Source: Neisseriales bacterium
Lineage (GTDB): Bacteria > Pseudomonadota > Gammaproteobacteria > Burkholderiales > UBA11063
Length of the DNA: 7,340 nucleotides
Direction of reading: 5' to 3'
NCBI GenBank assembly: GCA_008017145.1
Contig: SSGY01000124.1
Coordinates: forward strand, 1-7,340
How positions within the stretch are numbered: position 1 is the first letter of the stretch; every line of letters starts with the position of its first letter. Position numbers and translations under genes: made by a program. Positions 1-6,773 of this stretch are shown here, one piece after another. The notes under the pieces were generated by a model that saw only the letters and a list, made by a program, of their open reading frames with translations, made no database searches and was not told the DNA's origin.

Positions 1-332
1 ACTTTAATCCATTCTGCACGGGTGACTGGCTCAAATACTCCCGGCACAGACAAGCATCCTTCATCACCACGTACTTCACCGCGTTTTTCTAAAAAACGTG
101 GATTAATAAATACTTGTAGACGGGAAGTTTCTCCTTCTTTGGCTAAATCCATTATAAATAAACGCTTTTGGATATTTACTTGATTAGCAGCCAAACCAAT
201 GCCGTTGCTGTTATACATGGCTTCAGCCATGTCTGTAACTAATTGTTTAAGTTCAGCATTAAATTCTGTAACCTCTTTAGCTTTTAGATGCAGCCGCGGG
301 TCAGGATAATGTAAAATTGATAAAATAGCCAT
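1..332 (-). CDS. def: Peptide deformylase, N-terminal part (runs off the left edge)
   Basis: Peptide deformylase removes the formyl group from the N-terminal methionine of new proteins at the ribosome, using a divalent metal (Fe or Zn). Reading leftward from the ATG at 332-330, 110 codons are present. The first two family motifs are visible: the G-x-G-L-A-A motif as NGIGLAANQV (residues 43-52) and the E-G-C-L-S motif as DEGCLSVPG (residues 90-98). Cys93 is the expected metal ligand. The third motif, HExxH, would lie beyond base 1. The opening MAILSILHYPDPRL matches the family's usual start, and an AAGG ribosome-binding site (complement of 342-345) sits 9 nt before the ATG. The gene is divergent from the LysM-dprA operon, as def-fmt is in Pseudomonas. 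fmt would be expected just outside the window, but that is inference. Confidence 0.97.
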   Translation of the reverse strand, partial: MAILSILHYPDPRLHLKAKEVTEFNAELKQLVTDMAEAMYNSNGIGLAANQVNIQKRLFIMDLAKEGETSRLQVFINPRFLEKRGEVRGDEGCLSVPGVFEPVTRAEWIK

Positions 333-343
333 TAAATAGTACC

Positions 344-370
344 TTGATTAAGCATATGAAAATATATAAT
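344..370 (+). promoter_or_regulatory. Candidate promoter for the LysM-dprA-smg-topA operon
   Basis: A perfect TATAAT hexamer lies at 365-370, with TTGATT at 344-349 as the best -35 match. The 15-nt spacer is shorter than the usual 17. Transcription would start near 377 and leave a leader of about 36 nt before the ATG at 413. The -10 is convincing and the -35 assignment is weak. A leftward promoter for def must also lie in 333-412, and the TATTATAT-type sequences on the minus strand overlap this same box, but I cannot single one out. Confidence 0.5.
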
Positions 371-374
371 ACTA

Positions 375-386
375 GTTCTAAAGAAC
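375..386. repeat. 12-bp palindrome GTTCT-AA-AGAAC in the divergent intergenic region
   Basis: Perfect 5-bp arms (375-379 and 382-386) flank a 2-nt centre. The palindrome lies just downstream of the TATAAT box, over the predicted start point of the rightward operon and upstream of def. Its position would suit an operator, but at this length in AT-rich DNA it could be chance. Confidence 0.35.
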
Positions 387-412
387 GTTATTCTAGCAAG
401 AAAGCTACTTAA

Positions 413-1534
413 ATGCTCAAAAAAATATTATTATTGTTATTAAATTCACTAAGTTTGTCAGTATGCTATGCCGCTGAGAGCGATGGTGTAATTTCTTTTA
501 GCGACTCAACACCGCGTGTAATTAGTGTGCAAAGTAACACTACAGGCGTACGTGCTGACTTGGTAAAATCAACTGCTCCACGCAGCTATACTGTGAAAAA
601 AACAGACACTGTAATGAAATTAGCAGAAATGTACCTCAAAAAAATCTCATATTGGTCGCAATTTATGGGAGTTAGCCGCTTTAATGCCACTAAACTTTAC
701 CCAGGAGATCAGTTGCAGATACTTGGTGTTGATGGTTATAAGGTTTTAGTAGTTAATCGCGGTAATAATGGCTCTATTTCTCCGGGGTATGAAAAATTAG
801 TTCCAACTGCCAGAGATATAGATAGTGATGCATTGCCACCCATGTCTATTCGTAAACTTAGAAATCTGCTAATGAAGCCAACGCTTGTTGATCAAAATAT
901 TTTTGAGTCCCTCCCTGTTGTAGTTGCTGGTGGTGAAGTTGGGCAATATATGTATACCGCTGGTGACAATATTTATGTCAAGGGGCTAACGGGTATTGGC
1001 CTTGGTTCACAGGTATCGGTTTTGAGCAAGTTTCGCGAAATAGTTGATCCTGATAGTAAGGAGTCTCTTGGTTATGAAGTGCGCTGGGATGGCACGGCAA
1101 TTCTTGATCAATTGGGTCCGGTGAGTACTTTGCACGTTAATAATACGGTTAGTCAGATTTCACCTTTGGACAGAGTCATGACCGTAGCAGAGCCTGATAT
1201 TCCTGTGATAGTTCCGCACAAATCCGATCAGATTATTAGTGGTAAGATTGTTGCGCTTTATGATTCATTGACTTCCACTGCGGAAGACAATACCGTGGTG
1301 ATTAACCGTGGTGATCGTGATGGAGTTGATGTTGGTTTAGTGTTTGATGTTACCAGTACGCGTAAGATTGTTGACCCTACATCGAATCAAGATAAACCCA
1401 AATATTTAGTGATGCCGCCAGAAATTATTGGAGAAGTTATCGTTTACAAAGTATATGATAAATTGTCTTTTGGTTTAGTAACTAATTCTAGTCGTGCCAT
1501 CGAACTATATTCTGTAGTACAATCACAAGAATGA
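413..1534 (+). CDS. Secreted LysM-domain protein (conserved partner of dprA)
   Basis: This is a 373-residue exported protein of unknown exact role that probably binds peptidoglycan. It starts with a signal peptide: KK, then a hydrophobic run LLLLLNSLSLSV, with likely cleavage after Cys-Tyr-Ala at residue 20. Cys18 is not in a proper lipobox, because Val precedes it. A LysM domain spans about 58-104, from SYTVKKTDTVMKLAEMY through W81 to the PGDQLQI end. The remainder is beta-rich and appears to contain two related modules, about 184-259 and 290-369. Both have a D-N-x-x-V stretch, a glycine-rich turn, and R-E/K-I-V-D-P (REIVDPDS at 208, RKIVDPTS at 317). The second resembles FlgT C-terminal-type domains by eye. 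The ribosome-binding site is weak (AAGAAAG at 398-404). Its stop overlaps the dprA start (ATGA). An equivalent LysM gene sits between def and dprA in Pseudomonas. Confidence 0.88.
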   Translation: MLKKILLLLLNSLSLSVCYAAESDGVISFSDSTPRVISVQSNTTGVRADLVKSTAPRSYTVKKTDTVMKLAEMYLKKISYWSQFMGVSRFNATKLYPGDQLQILGVDGYKVLVVNRGNNGSISPGYEKLVPTARDIDSDALPPMSIRKLRNLLMKPTLVDQNIFESLPVVVAGGEVGQYMYTAGDNIYVKGLTGIGLGSQVSVLSKFREIVDPDSKESLGYEVRWDGTAILDQLGPVSTLHVNNTVSQISPLDRVMTVAEPDIPVIVPHKSDQIISGKIVALYDSLTSTAEDNTVVINRGDRDGVDVGLVFDVTSTRKIVDPTSNQDKPKYLVMPPEIIGEVIVYKVYDKLSFGLVTNSSRAIELYSVVQSQE

Positions 1535-2622
1535 CAAATACAAATCTTAAATTATGGTTAAAACTTGCCTTTAGTTATGGGGTAGGTCCTGCAACTGGGT
1601 TAAAATTAATCCAGCATTTTGGTAGTATTGAAAATATCTTTACGCAGAGCTTTAATAGTTTGTCTGCTGTAGTTAGTAAAGGTATAGCCAAGAGCCTCTT
1701 GAGTACTGATGTAGATGGTGCTGTTGAGAGTGCACTTAATTGGCAATCACAAATACCAGAAAATCGCCATTTGTTGACTTTGGAGCATGCTTCTTATCCC
1801 GCAGAGTTGGCGCAAATAGCCAACCCACCTCTAGTTCTTTTTGCCGAAGGCAATCTAAACTTACTGCAAAACCTCAATAAAATAGCGATGGTCGGTACTC
1901 GTCATCCAAGTACTCAGGGTATCGAAAATGCTAAAAGCTTTGCTAGTGAACTAGCTAGTCGTGGTGTTACAGTTGTCAGTGGCTTGGCTGCGGGCATTGA
2001 TAAAGCAGCTCATGAAGGAGCATTAGCGGCAACGAATGGAGCTTCGTCAATTGCAGTGATTGGCACTGGAATGGATTTGGTTTATCCAGCATCCAATCGG
2101 GAAACTTATCGCCAAATGGCAAAACATGGTTTGATTTTGAGTGAATTTAAATTAGGTACGCCAGCACAAACCCAAAATTTTCCCCGCCGTAATCGAGTTA
2201 TCGTCGGACTAAGTAAAGCTTGTTTAGTAGTTGAATCAGCCAGCGATGGTGGTTCAATGATTAGTGCCAATTTTGCGCTTGAAATGGGGCGCGATGTGAT
2301 GGCAATTCCAGGATCAATTCATAACCCAATGGCGCGCGGATGCCACAAATTAATCAAACAAGGTGCAAAATTAATTGAGACCGCGAGTGATGTGCTCGAT
2401 GAATTTTCTGTGCTGCAAAATACACTGTTTCACAATGAGATTAATACAAATAATGAAGATCCAATATTACAGGCTTTAGGCTACGATCCGTTGTCGGTAG
2501 ATAGCTTATGTGCAAAATTAGCTATTGATTTTGGTGAGTTATGTGGCAAACTATTGGAGTTGGAGCTTGCCGGACAAATAATTAATTGTGGCGGTGGACG
2601 TTATCAGCGGATTTTTAGATAG
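1531..2622 (+). CDS. dprA: DNA-processing protein DprA (Smf)
   Basis: DprA binds single-stranded DNA entering during natural transformation, protects it and loads RecA on it in the cytoplasm. The 363-residue product has the usual three parts. An N-terminal helical, HhH/SAM-like region spans about 5-60 (GVGPATGLKLIQHFGS). The extended Rossmann fold spans about 80-290, with VGTR (121-124), SGLAAGID (150-157), FPRRNRVI (217-224), GGSMISA (240-246), IPGS (259-262) and NPMARGCHKLI (265-275). A C-terminal winged-helix domain spans about 308-363. The usual R-S-G-S loop reads D-G-G-S here, a mild variant. The ATG overlaps the upstream LysM stop by 4 nt and no Shine-Dalgarno is visible before it, so translation is probably coupled. 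Presence of dprA alone does not prove competence, since non-transformable species also keep it. Confidence 0.97.
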   Translation: MTNTNLKLWLKLAFSYGVGPATGLKLIQHFGSIENIFTQSFNSLSAVVSKGIAKSLLSTDVDGAVESALNWQSQIPENRHLLTLEHASYPAELAQIANPPLVLFAEGNLNLLQNLNKIAMVGTRHPSTQGIENAKSFASELASRGVTVVSGLAAGIDKAAHEGALAATNGASSIAVIGTGMDLVYPASNRETYRQMAKHGLILSEFKLGTPAQTQNFPRRNRVIVGLSKACLVVESASDGGSMISANFALEMGRDVMAIPGSIHNPMARGCHKLIKQGAKLIETASDVLDEFSVLQNTLFHNEINTNNEDPILQALGYDPLSVDSLCAKLAIDFGELCGKLLELELAGQIINCGGGRYQRIFR

Positions 2623-2629
2623 GCAAAAT

Positions 2630-3094
2630 ATGATCGAAATATTACAGTTTTTATTTGCAACCGCAAAAGATCAAAACTTATATTTTAATCAAGAAGGTTT
2701 GGTTAAAGAGTTACTAAATGAACATAAGTTTACGGCAAAAGAAATATCAGAAGCGCTAGAGTGGTTTGCACCGATTTTGCAAGGTGGCACTGAATTAGAA
2801 ATTAATCCATCGGCAATTAGAACTATTAGTAGCTGGGAAGAAAAGCATCTACCGCGAGCAATAATTCGCCAAATTTTGGAGTGGGAGCAGAGTAAGAGCA
2901 TTTCTTTAATTGAACGTGAGATTTTATTAGATCGTTTAGGTGAATTAGGTTTGGATGGTGAATTTGAAGATGATGAGATGCAACTAATTTTGGAAGGTTT
3001 AACTTACCATTTGCAGCATTATAAGTATAATCTGTTAAATTCCAGTGGCAGTGGTAGTGCGTATTACTGCTCGAATAATTTTACAATACATTAA
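2630..3094 (+). CDS. smg: Smg family protein (DUF494)
   Basis: This 154-residue acidic, helical, cytoplasmic protein belongs to the Smg/DUF494 family, whose biochemical role is not established. The opening MIEILQFLFAT matches the E. coli Smg opening (MFDVLMYLFET), and the length is close to E. coli Smg (157). The family's conserved later features are present: E-R-E-I-L-L-D-R-L (107-115 region) followed by the acidic GEFEDDEMQLIL stretch, equivalent to the E. coli ALDNAEFELDDLKWVIL segment. I chose the ATG at 2630 over an in-frame GTG at 2588 because the GTG lies inside the dprA end and would add 14 residues absent from the family. An AGG (2621-2623) lies 6 nt upstream of the chosen ATG. The gene is 7 bp after dprA and 19 bp before topA. 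The Ser/Gly-rich, Tyr/Cys-containing C-terminal tail (about 137-154) looks poorly conserved. Confidence 0.9.
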   Translation: MIEILQFLFATAKDQNLYFNQEGLVKELLNEHKFTAKEISEALEWFAPILQGGTELEINPSAIRTISSWEEKHLPRAIIRQILEWEQSKSISLIEREILLDRLGELGLDGEFEDDEMQLILEGLTYHLQHYKYNLLNSSGSGSAYYCSNNFTIH

Positions 3095-3113
3095 AAAATA
3101 TTAAAGGTTAACT

Positions 3114-5378
3114 ATGGCACGTAAGCTATTGATTGTTGAGTCTCCTGCTAAAGCTAAGACTATTAGTAAATATCTAGATAATGAATTTACAGTTTTAGCC
3201 TCATTTGGGCATGTACGTGATTTGCCCAAAAAAAATGGTTCAATTGATGTGAATAACGATTTTTTACCCAAGTATCAATTAATTGCTAAAAATCAAAAAC
3301 ATGTAGATGAAATTTTGGCGGCTGCTAAAAAAGCCGACACTATATTTCTGGCAAGCGATCAGGACCGTGAGGGAGAAGCGATTGCTTGGCATATTACTGA
3401 GATTTTACGTGATAATAATTTGTGTGCAGGGCGCCATGTTGCTCGGGTAACATTCAATGAAATTACCAAGCCCGCAATATTAGAAGCGGTTGCTCATCCT
3501 CGTCAGATTGATGCCAATTTGGTTGATGCTCAGCAAGCCAGACTTACTTTGGATTATCTTATCGGGTTTAATGTTTCGCCCTTATTATGGCGCAAGATTA
3601 AACCTGGTCTATCCGCGGGAAGGGTTCAATCTCCAGCTTTACGCTTGATTTGTGAACGCGAAGATGAAATTAAGAAATTCGTTCCAGAAGATTATTTTGG
3701 CGTACATTTATTTAGTCATAAAGAACGGATTAAATTTCGTGCTAAATTAATTGAGCATGCGGGAACTAAAATTGAAACCCGTACCATCACTACCGAACAG
3801 TATGCCAAAGATATTGTCGCGGGTATTAGTGGGATTGAACAGGCGAAAATCCGTAAAGTTAGCAAGAAACAAAAAAAGAAAAACCCAACTGCACCATTTA
3901 TTACTTCATCCTTGCAGATAGAGTCATCCCGTCAGCTGGGCTTTGCCACTGATCGTACTATGCGTATTGCTCAGACCCTTTATGAAGGGGTTGCATTAGG
4001 CAAAGAATCTGTCGGTTTGATTACTTATATGCGTACCGATTCAGTGCAATTATCTGCTATAGCCATAGAAGAAATTCGCGAATATATTACAGCAAATTTT
4101 GATGGGCGTTATTTACCTGCAAAAGCCAATGTTTATATTAGTAAATCTAAAAATGCGCAAGAAGCCCATGAGGCAATTCGTCCTACTTCAATTTTGCGTA
4201 CACCAGATAGTGTTAAAGCTTATCTTAATGCAGATCAGTTTAAACTTTATGAATTAATTTGGCGGCGTACACTGGCATCGCAGATTAGTCCGGCGGTTTT
4301 AGATACGACCGCAATTGATTTTGAGCTAGGGAACACGGTATTTCGAGCTAATGGGGTAATGGTTAACTTTGATGGTTTTATGAAGGTCTATCAGGAAACT
4401 TTTGAAGATAGCGTGGTAAATGAAGACGAAGAAGCTCGTTTGCCAGAGCTGATCGAAGGTGAAATGGTACCAGTTGATAGCCTTGATATTACTGCGCATC
4501 AAACCGAACCTAAGCCACGTTATACTGAAGCTTCTTTAGTTAAAGCACTCGAGGAACTAGGAATTGGTCGTCCGTCGACTTATGCATCAATCATTGCAAC
4601 GCTTAAAAAACGTGAATATGTGGTGATGGATAAAAAACGCTTTGTACCAACTGAAATTGGTGCTATTGTCAGCTTATTTTTAACTAATCATCTGACTAAA
4701 TATGTTGATTTACAATTCACTGCAAATTTAGAAGATACTTTGGATAATATTGCGATTGGTAAGAGTGCCAAATTACCGACGCTACACCAATTTTGGGATG
4801 AGTTGCACGCTTTGGTTACCGAGAAACAAAATATTTCAAAGATGGAACTAACCAGCGAAAAGCTTGATGAAAACTGTCCTGAGTGCGGCAAGCCGCTTAT
4901 CTCGCGCTTTGGTAAATACGGGCGCTTTATAGGTTGTTCAGGCTATCCAGAGTGTAACTATATGCGCAAAGTCGATAAAGATGGGAATAGTGAAGTTGTT
5001 GCACCTCCTGAAGAAGTTGAAGGGCGGGTTTGTCCTAAAGATGGAGGCAAACTATTAATCCGTAATGGTAAATTTGGTAAATTCATCTCGTGTGCCAATT
5101 ATCCAAAATGCAAACACATTGAAAATATGGATACTCCAGAAGTTGAAAATGCAGTGGGTTGTCCGGAATGTAAAAAGGGTAAAGTTATTCCGAAAAAAGG
5201 GCGTTTTGGCGTGTTTTATTCTTGTAATAATTACCCAGAATGTAAAACTATTTTCAAGTATGAGCCAATAAGCGCAAGCTGTCCAGAGTGTAATTATCCT
5301 GTAATGATGGTACATACTACCAAAACTAAAGGCACGCAACATATTTGTCCTAAATGTAAACATAGTGTGAAGGTGTAG
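3114..5378 (+). CDS. topA: DNA topoisomerase I (type IA)
   Basis: Topoisomerase I relaxes negatively supercoiled DNA by cutting one strand through a 5'-phosphotyrosine link and passing the other strand. The 754-residue protein begins with a TOPRIM domain: IVESPAKAKT with Glu9, and DQDREG with Asp82, Asp84 and Glu86, the Mg-binding acidic triad. The active site is GLITYMRTDS (301-310), with catalytic Tyr305 and Arg307. The EELGIGRPSTYASII signature (480-494) is also present. Four C-terminal zinc ribbons follow. Ribbon 1 has Cys588/591/608/614, ribbon 3 has Cys683/686/704/710 and ribbon 4 has Cys723/726/745/748. Ribbon 2 keeps only Cys640/660/666, with Asp643 where the second Cys should be. It is shorter than E. 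coli TopA (865), mainly because it lacks an insertion in the TOPRIM region and has a shorter C-terminal tail. AAAGG (3103-3107) lies 6 nt before the ATG. It is the last gene of the operon. Confidence 0.98.
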   Translation: MARKLLIVESPAKAKTISKYLDNEFTVLASFGHVRDLPKKNGSIDVNNDFLPKYQLIAKNQKHVDEILAAAKKADTIFLASDQDREGEAIAWHITEILRDNNLCAGRHVARVTFNEITKPAILEAVAHPRQIDANLVDAQQARLTLDYLIGFNVSPLLWRKIKPGLSAGRVQSPALRLICEREDEIKKFVPEDYFGVHLFSHKERIKFRAKLIEHAGTKIETRTITTEQYAKDIVAGISGIEQAKIRKVSKKQKKKNPTAPFITSSLQIESSRQLGFATDRTMRIAQTLYEGVALGKESVGLITYMRTDSVQLSAIAIEEIREYITANFDGRYLPAKANVYISKSKNAQEAHEAIRPTSILRTPDSVKAYLNADQFKLYELIWRRTLASQISPAVLDTTAIDFELGNTVFRANGVMVNFDGFMKVYQETFEDSVVNEDEEARLPELIEGEMVPVDSLDITAHQTEPKPRYTEASLVKALEELGIGRPSTYASIIATLKKREYVVMDKKRFVPTEIGAIVSLFLTNHLTKYVDLQFTANLEDTLDNIAIGKSAKLPTLHQFWDELHALVTEKQNISKMELTSEKLDENCPECGKPLISRFGKYGRFIGCSGYPECNYMRKVDKDGNSEVVAPPEEVEGRVCPKDGGKLLIRNGKFGKFISCANYPKCKHIENMDTPEVENAVGCPECKKGKVIPKKGRFGVFYSCNNYPECKTIFKYEPISASCPECNYPVMMVHTTKTKGTQHICPKCKHSVKV

Positions 5379-5421
5379 TTTATTTCATTTTGCATTGAGG
5401 TTGCTGCATTCTTGACCTATT

Positions 5422-5453
5422 TTGACAGCATCTGGTGCATCTATTTTTATAAA
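5422..5453 (+). promoter_or_regulatory. Weak promoter candidate for the outer-membrane protein gene
   Basis: TTGACA occurs at 5422-5427 (with another TTGACC at 5412-5417) and TATAAA at 5448-5453. The 20-nt spacer is long, and transcripts would begin at the hairpin at 5451-5486. An alternative -10 is CTATAA at 5492-5497, which has no good -35. The 197-bp gap after topA and the terminator imply that this gene has its own promoter, but which box is used is unclear. Confidence 0.25.
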
Positions 5454-5486
5454 ATCTTTAAGCAAATAATATGCTTAAAGATTTTT
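5451..5486 (+). terminator. Rho-independent terminator after topA
   Basis: A perfect 14-bp inverted repeat (5451-5464 against 5472-5485) with a 7-nt AATAATA loop is followed by a T-run (5482-5486) that overlaps the stem base. The stem is AT-rich, with a TCTTTAAGCA core, so stability comes from length rather than G-C pairs. It lies 72 bp after the topA stop and probably ends the LysM-dprA-smg-topA transcript. An A/T tract on the left side could let it work on the other strand as well. Confidence 0.75.
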
Positions 5487-5509
5487 ACTATCTATAACCT
5501 AAAAATCGC

Positions 5510-5544
5510 AAAGGAGATTTACCCAAATAATGAATTTTGTATGA
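5510..5544 (+). promoter_or_regulatory. Strong Shine-Dalgarno with a four-codon ORF in the leader of the barrel gene
   Basis: AAAGGAG (5510-5516) is the best ribosome-binding sequence in the window, yet it sits 59 nt before the next real gene. The only ATG it could serve, 13 nt downstream at 5530, encodes Met-Asn-Phe-Val and then stops at 5542-5544. It may be a translated leader, a ribosome standby site or a chance match. Confidence 0.3.
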
Positions 5545-5575
5545 ATTGAGAAATTAGGAAAAGGACCATACGCAA

Positions 5576-6487
5576 ATGTCGAAAAAATTATTATTTATAG
5601 CTGCTAGTAGTGCTTTCTATTCTTGTCATTACTGTTTTGCAACTGAGTTGCTAGAAGTAGAGTCAAGTGTTTCACTGGCAGATCAATATCACCAATTAGC
5701 AAATCAATATGCTCAAAAATCAAGTTACTATAATTCAATTGCCACGCTTTATGAATCACAGCTACTGCCAGTAACCTCTGTTAATCCTAGTATCTTTGCT
5801 CCACCACCAGCTAAACCAGCATATAATCCATGGTTGGGCTCGCAGTTTGGTTTTGGCGCAGGAGGTGCCAGTGGTGACACTAATAGTAGTAGTGTCAATG
5901 GTAGTGCTATTGTTAATTATAAACCAGAATCAGGGGCTGTTGGCTGGCAATTTAACAGCATCGGTCAGTATGATAATCTACAAACTTCTGGGTCAGGCTC
6001 AAATAAAAATAGACTATATCTCCAACAAAATGGTGCATATATGTTCAATAAATATAGCGGGATATTCGCTCAAGCGTCTTATTTGAATGATGCAAACGAT
6101 GGCTTTTATTACGTTTGGAATGAAAATATTGGTTATAAACTGCAGATTTTTAATAATGACTTAATGGGTTTGCAGCTAGCGCTTGGACCGGGGTTGCAGC
6201 AACGTCACGTTGTTTCTACTAATGTTGCTGGTACACAGCCACAATGGTTAACGCAGGCAACCTATAACCTTAATCTAAGCAATATCCTAACTTTCTATGA
6301 ACAGTTACAAAATACGGCTGCTCAGAATAATACGACAACCTACTCGATATCTACCTTAAACATACAAATAAATAAGAATTTTGGCATTGGGATTAATTAT
6401 CAATTGACTTATAATTCTAATCCGCCAGCTGGTAATGCAGCAACTAACGCAATTTCTAGCTTGAATATGGTCTATGGGATAAATTAA
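5576..6487 (+). CDS. Putative outer-membrane beta-barrel protein, DUF481-like, with helical N-terminal extension
   Basis: This is a 303-residue exported protein of unknown function. The signal peptide is MSKKLLFIAASSAFYSCHYCFA with likely cleavage after Ala22. Mature residues 25-63 form a Gln/Tyr-rich, probably helical stretch (ADQYHQLANQYAQKSSYYNS). A proline-rich linker follows (IFAPPPAKPAYNP, 73-85). From 86 to 303 the chain alternates polar and hydrophobic residues as a beta-barrel. It resembles DUF481 (YdiY-type) outer-membrane proteins: a W-x-G...SGDTNSSSVNGSA opening strand pair, a FAQASYLNDANDGFYYVWN hairpin, and L-A-L-G-P-G-L-Q-Q near 201-209. The last residue is Asn rather than the usual Phe, although the preceding strand ends in VYGIN. 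The start is fixed by an in-frame TAG at 5555-5557, and AAAGGA (5560-5565) lies 10 nt before the ATG. It stands alone between the topA terminator and the tRNA operon. The family call is by eye. Confidence 0.7.
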   Translation: MSKKLLFIAASSAFYSCHYCFATELLEVESSVSLADQYHQLANQYAQKSSYYNSIATLYESQLLPVTSVNPSIFAPPPAKPAYNPWLGSQFGFGAGGASGDTNSSSVNGSAIVNYKPESGAVGWQFNSIGQYDNLQTSGSGSNKNRLYLQQNGAYMFNKYSGIFAQASYLNDANDGFYYVWNENIGYKLQIFNNDLMGLQLALGPGLQQRHVVSTNVAGTQPQWLTQATYNLNLSNILTFYEQLQNTAAQNNTTTYSISTLNIQINKNFGIGINYQLTYNSNPPAGNAATNAISSLNMVYGIN

Positions 6488-6504
6488 AATTCTTTAAACT
6501 AGGT

Positions 6505-6522
6505 AATGTAGGTCACTACGTT
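6505..6522 (+). terminator. Possible weak terminator after the barrel gene
   Basis: A 7-bp stem (AATGTAG against CTACGTT, with one G-T pair) closes a GTCA loop, followed by TTGTTTG. It begins 17 bp after the stop codon at 6485-6487. The T-run is interrupted, so it may be an inefficient terminator or just an mRNA end-stabilising hairpin. Confidence 0.3.
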
Positions 6523-6569
6523 GTTTGTGGGGTATTAAGATTAATTTATTGTTTTAGTTGCTATTTGTA

Positions 6570-6639
6570 GAGTTGTTAAATTTTTTTAGTAAAATAAATT
6601 CAATTTTTACTTGACGAGAGAGTGGTTTTTGGATACAAT
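6570..6639 (+). promoter_or_regulatory. Promoter with UP-like tract for the tRNA-tuf operon
   Basis: TTGACG (6611-6616) and TACAAT (6634-6639) are separated by exactly 17 nt, each one mismatch from the sigma-70 consensus. The sequence directly upstream (about 6570-6610) is almost pure A/T, with runs of T and A spaced like an UP element. Transcription would start near 6646, about 9 nt before tRNA-Tyr. Such a promoter suits strong, growth-linked stable RNA expression. The start-point region (GAGTACC) is not the G+C-rich discriminator typical of E. coli stringent promoters. Confidence 0.85.
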
Positions 6640-6654
6640 GAGTACCTCATCAAT

Positions 6655-6740
6655 GGAGAGGTTACCCAAGCGGCCAACGGGTCCGGACTGTAAATCCGGC
6701 GGTTTTACCTTCGCAGGTTCGAATCCTGCCCTCTCCACCA
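6655..6740 (+). tRNA. tRNA-Tyr (anticodon GTA)
   Basis: This 86-nt class II tRNA reads UAC and UAU codons. The acceptor stem GGAGAGG pairs with CCTCTCC (6730-6736), followed by discriminator A and an encoded CCA (6738-6740). The anticodon stem CCGGA/TCCGG closes the loop CTGTAAA, with GTA at 6690-6692. A long variable arm (GGTTTTACC) and the T-arm GCAGG-TTCGAAT-CCTGC are intact. It is the first gene of the operon. Confidence 0.98.
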
Positions 6741-6773
6741 GATAGCGTAAAGCATAAAAAGTTAATAAAATTC

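Noticed and set aside
464..478. A lipoprotein signal at Cys18 of the LysM protein
   Set aside because: The residues before the cysteine (Leu-Ser-Val) do not fit a lipobox because -1 should be Gly, Ala or Ser. Ordinary signal peptidase cleavage after Cys-Tyr-Ala fits better.
2588..2632. GTG start for Smg inside the dprA end
   Set aside because: It would add 14 residues not found in the family and overlap dprA by 35 bp. The ATG at 2630 has a Shine-Dalgarno and matches family starts.
5055..5363. A 102-codon minus-strand ORF within the topA zinc-ribbon region
   Set aside because: It is the antisense of cysteine-rich topA codons, rich in Phe and Thr with no family resemblance and no ribosome-binding site. 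The shorter antisense ORFs at 2689-2901 and 4688-4891, and the out-of-frame plus-strand ORFs at 5065-5271 and 5796-6086, fail the same way.
5402..5430. TGCTG...CAGCA inverted repeat after topA as an extra terminator
   Set aside because: It has only a 5-bp stem with a long loop and no T-run. The 14-bp hairpin just downstream is far better.
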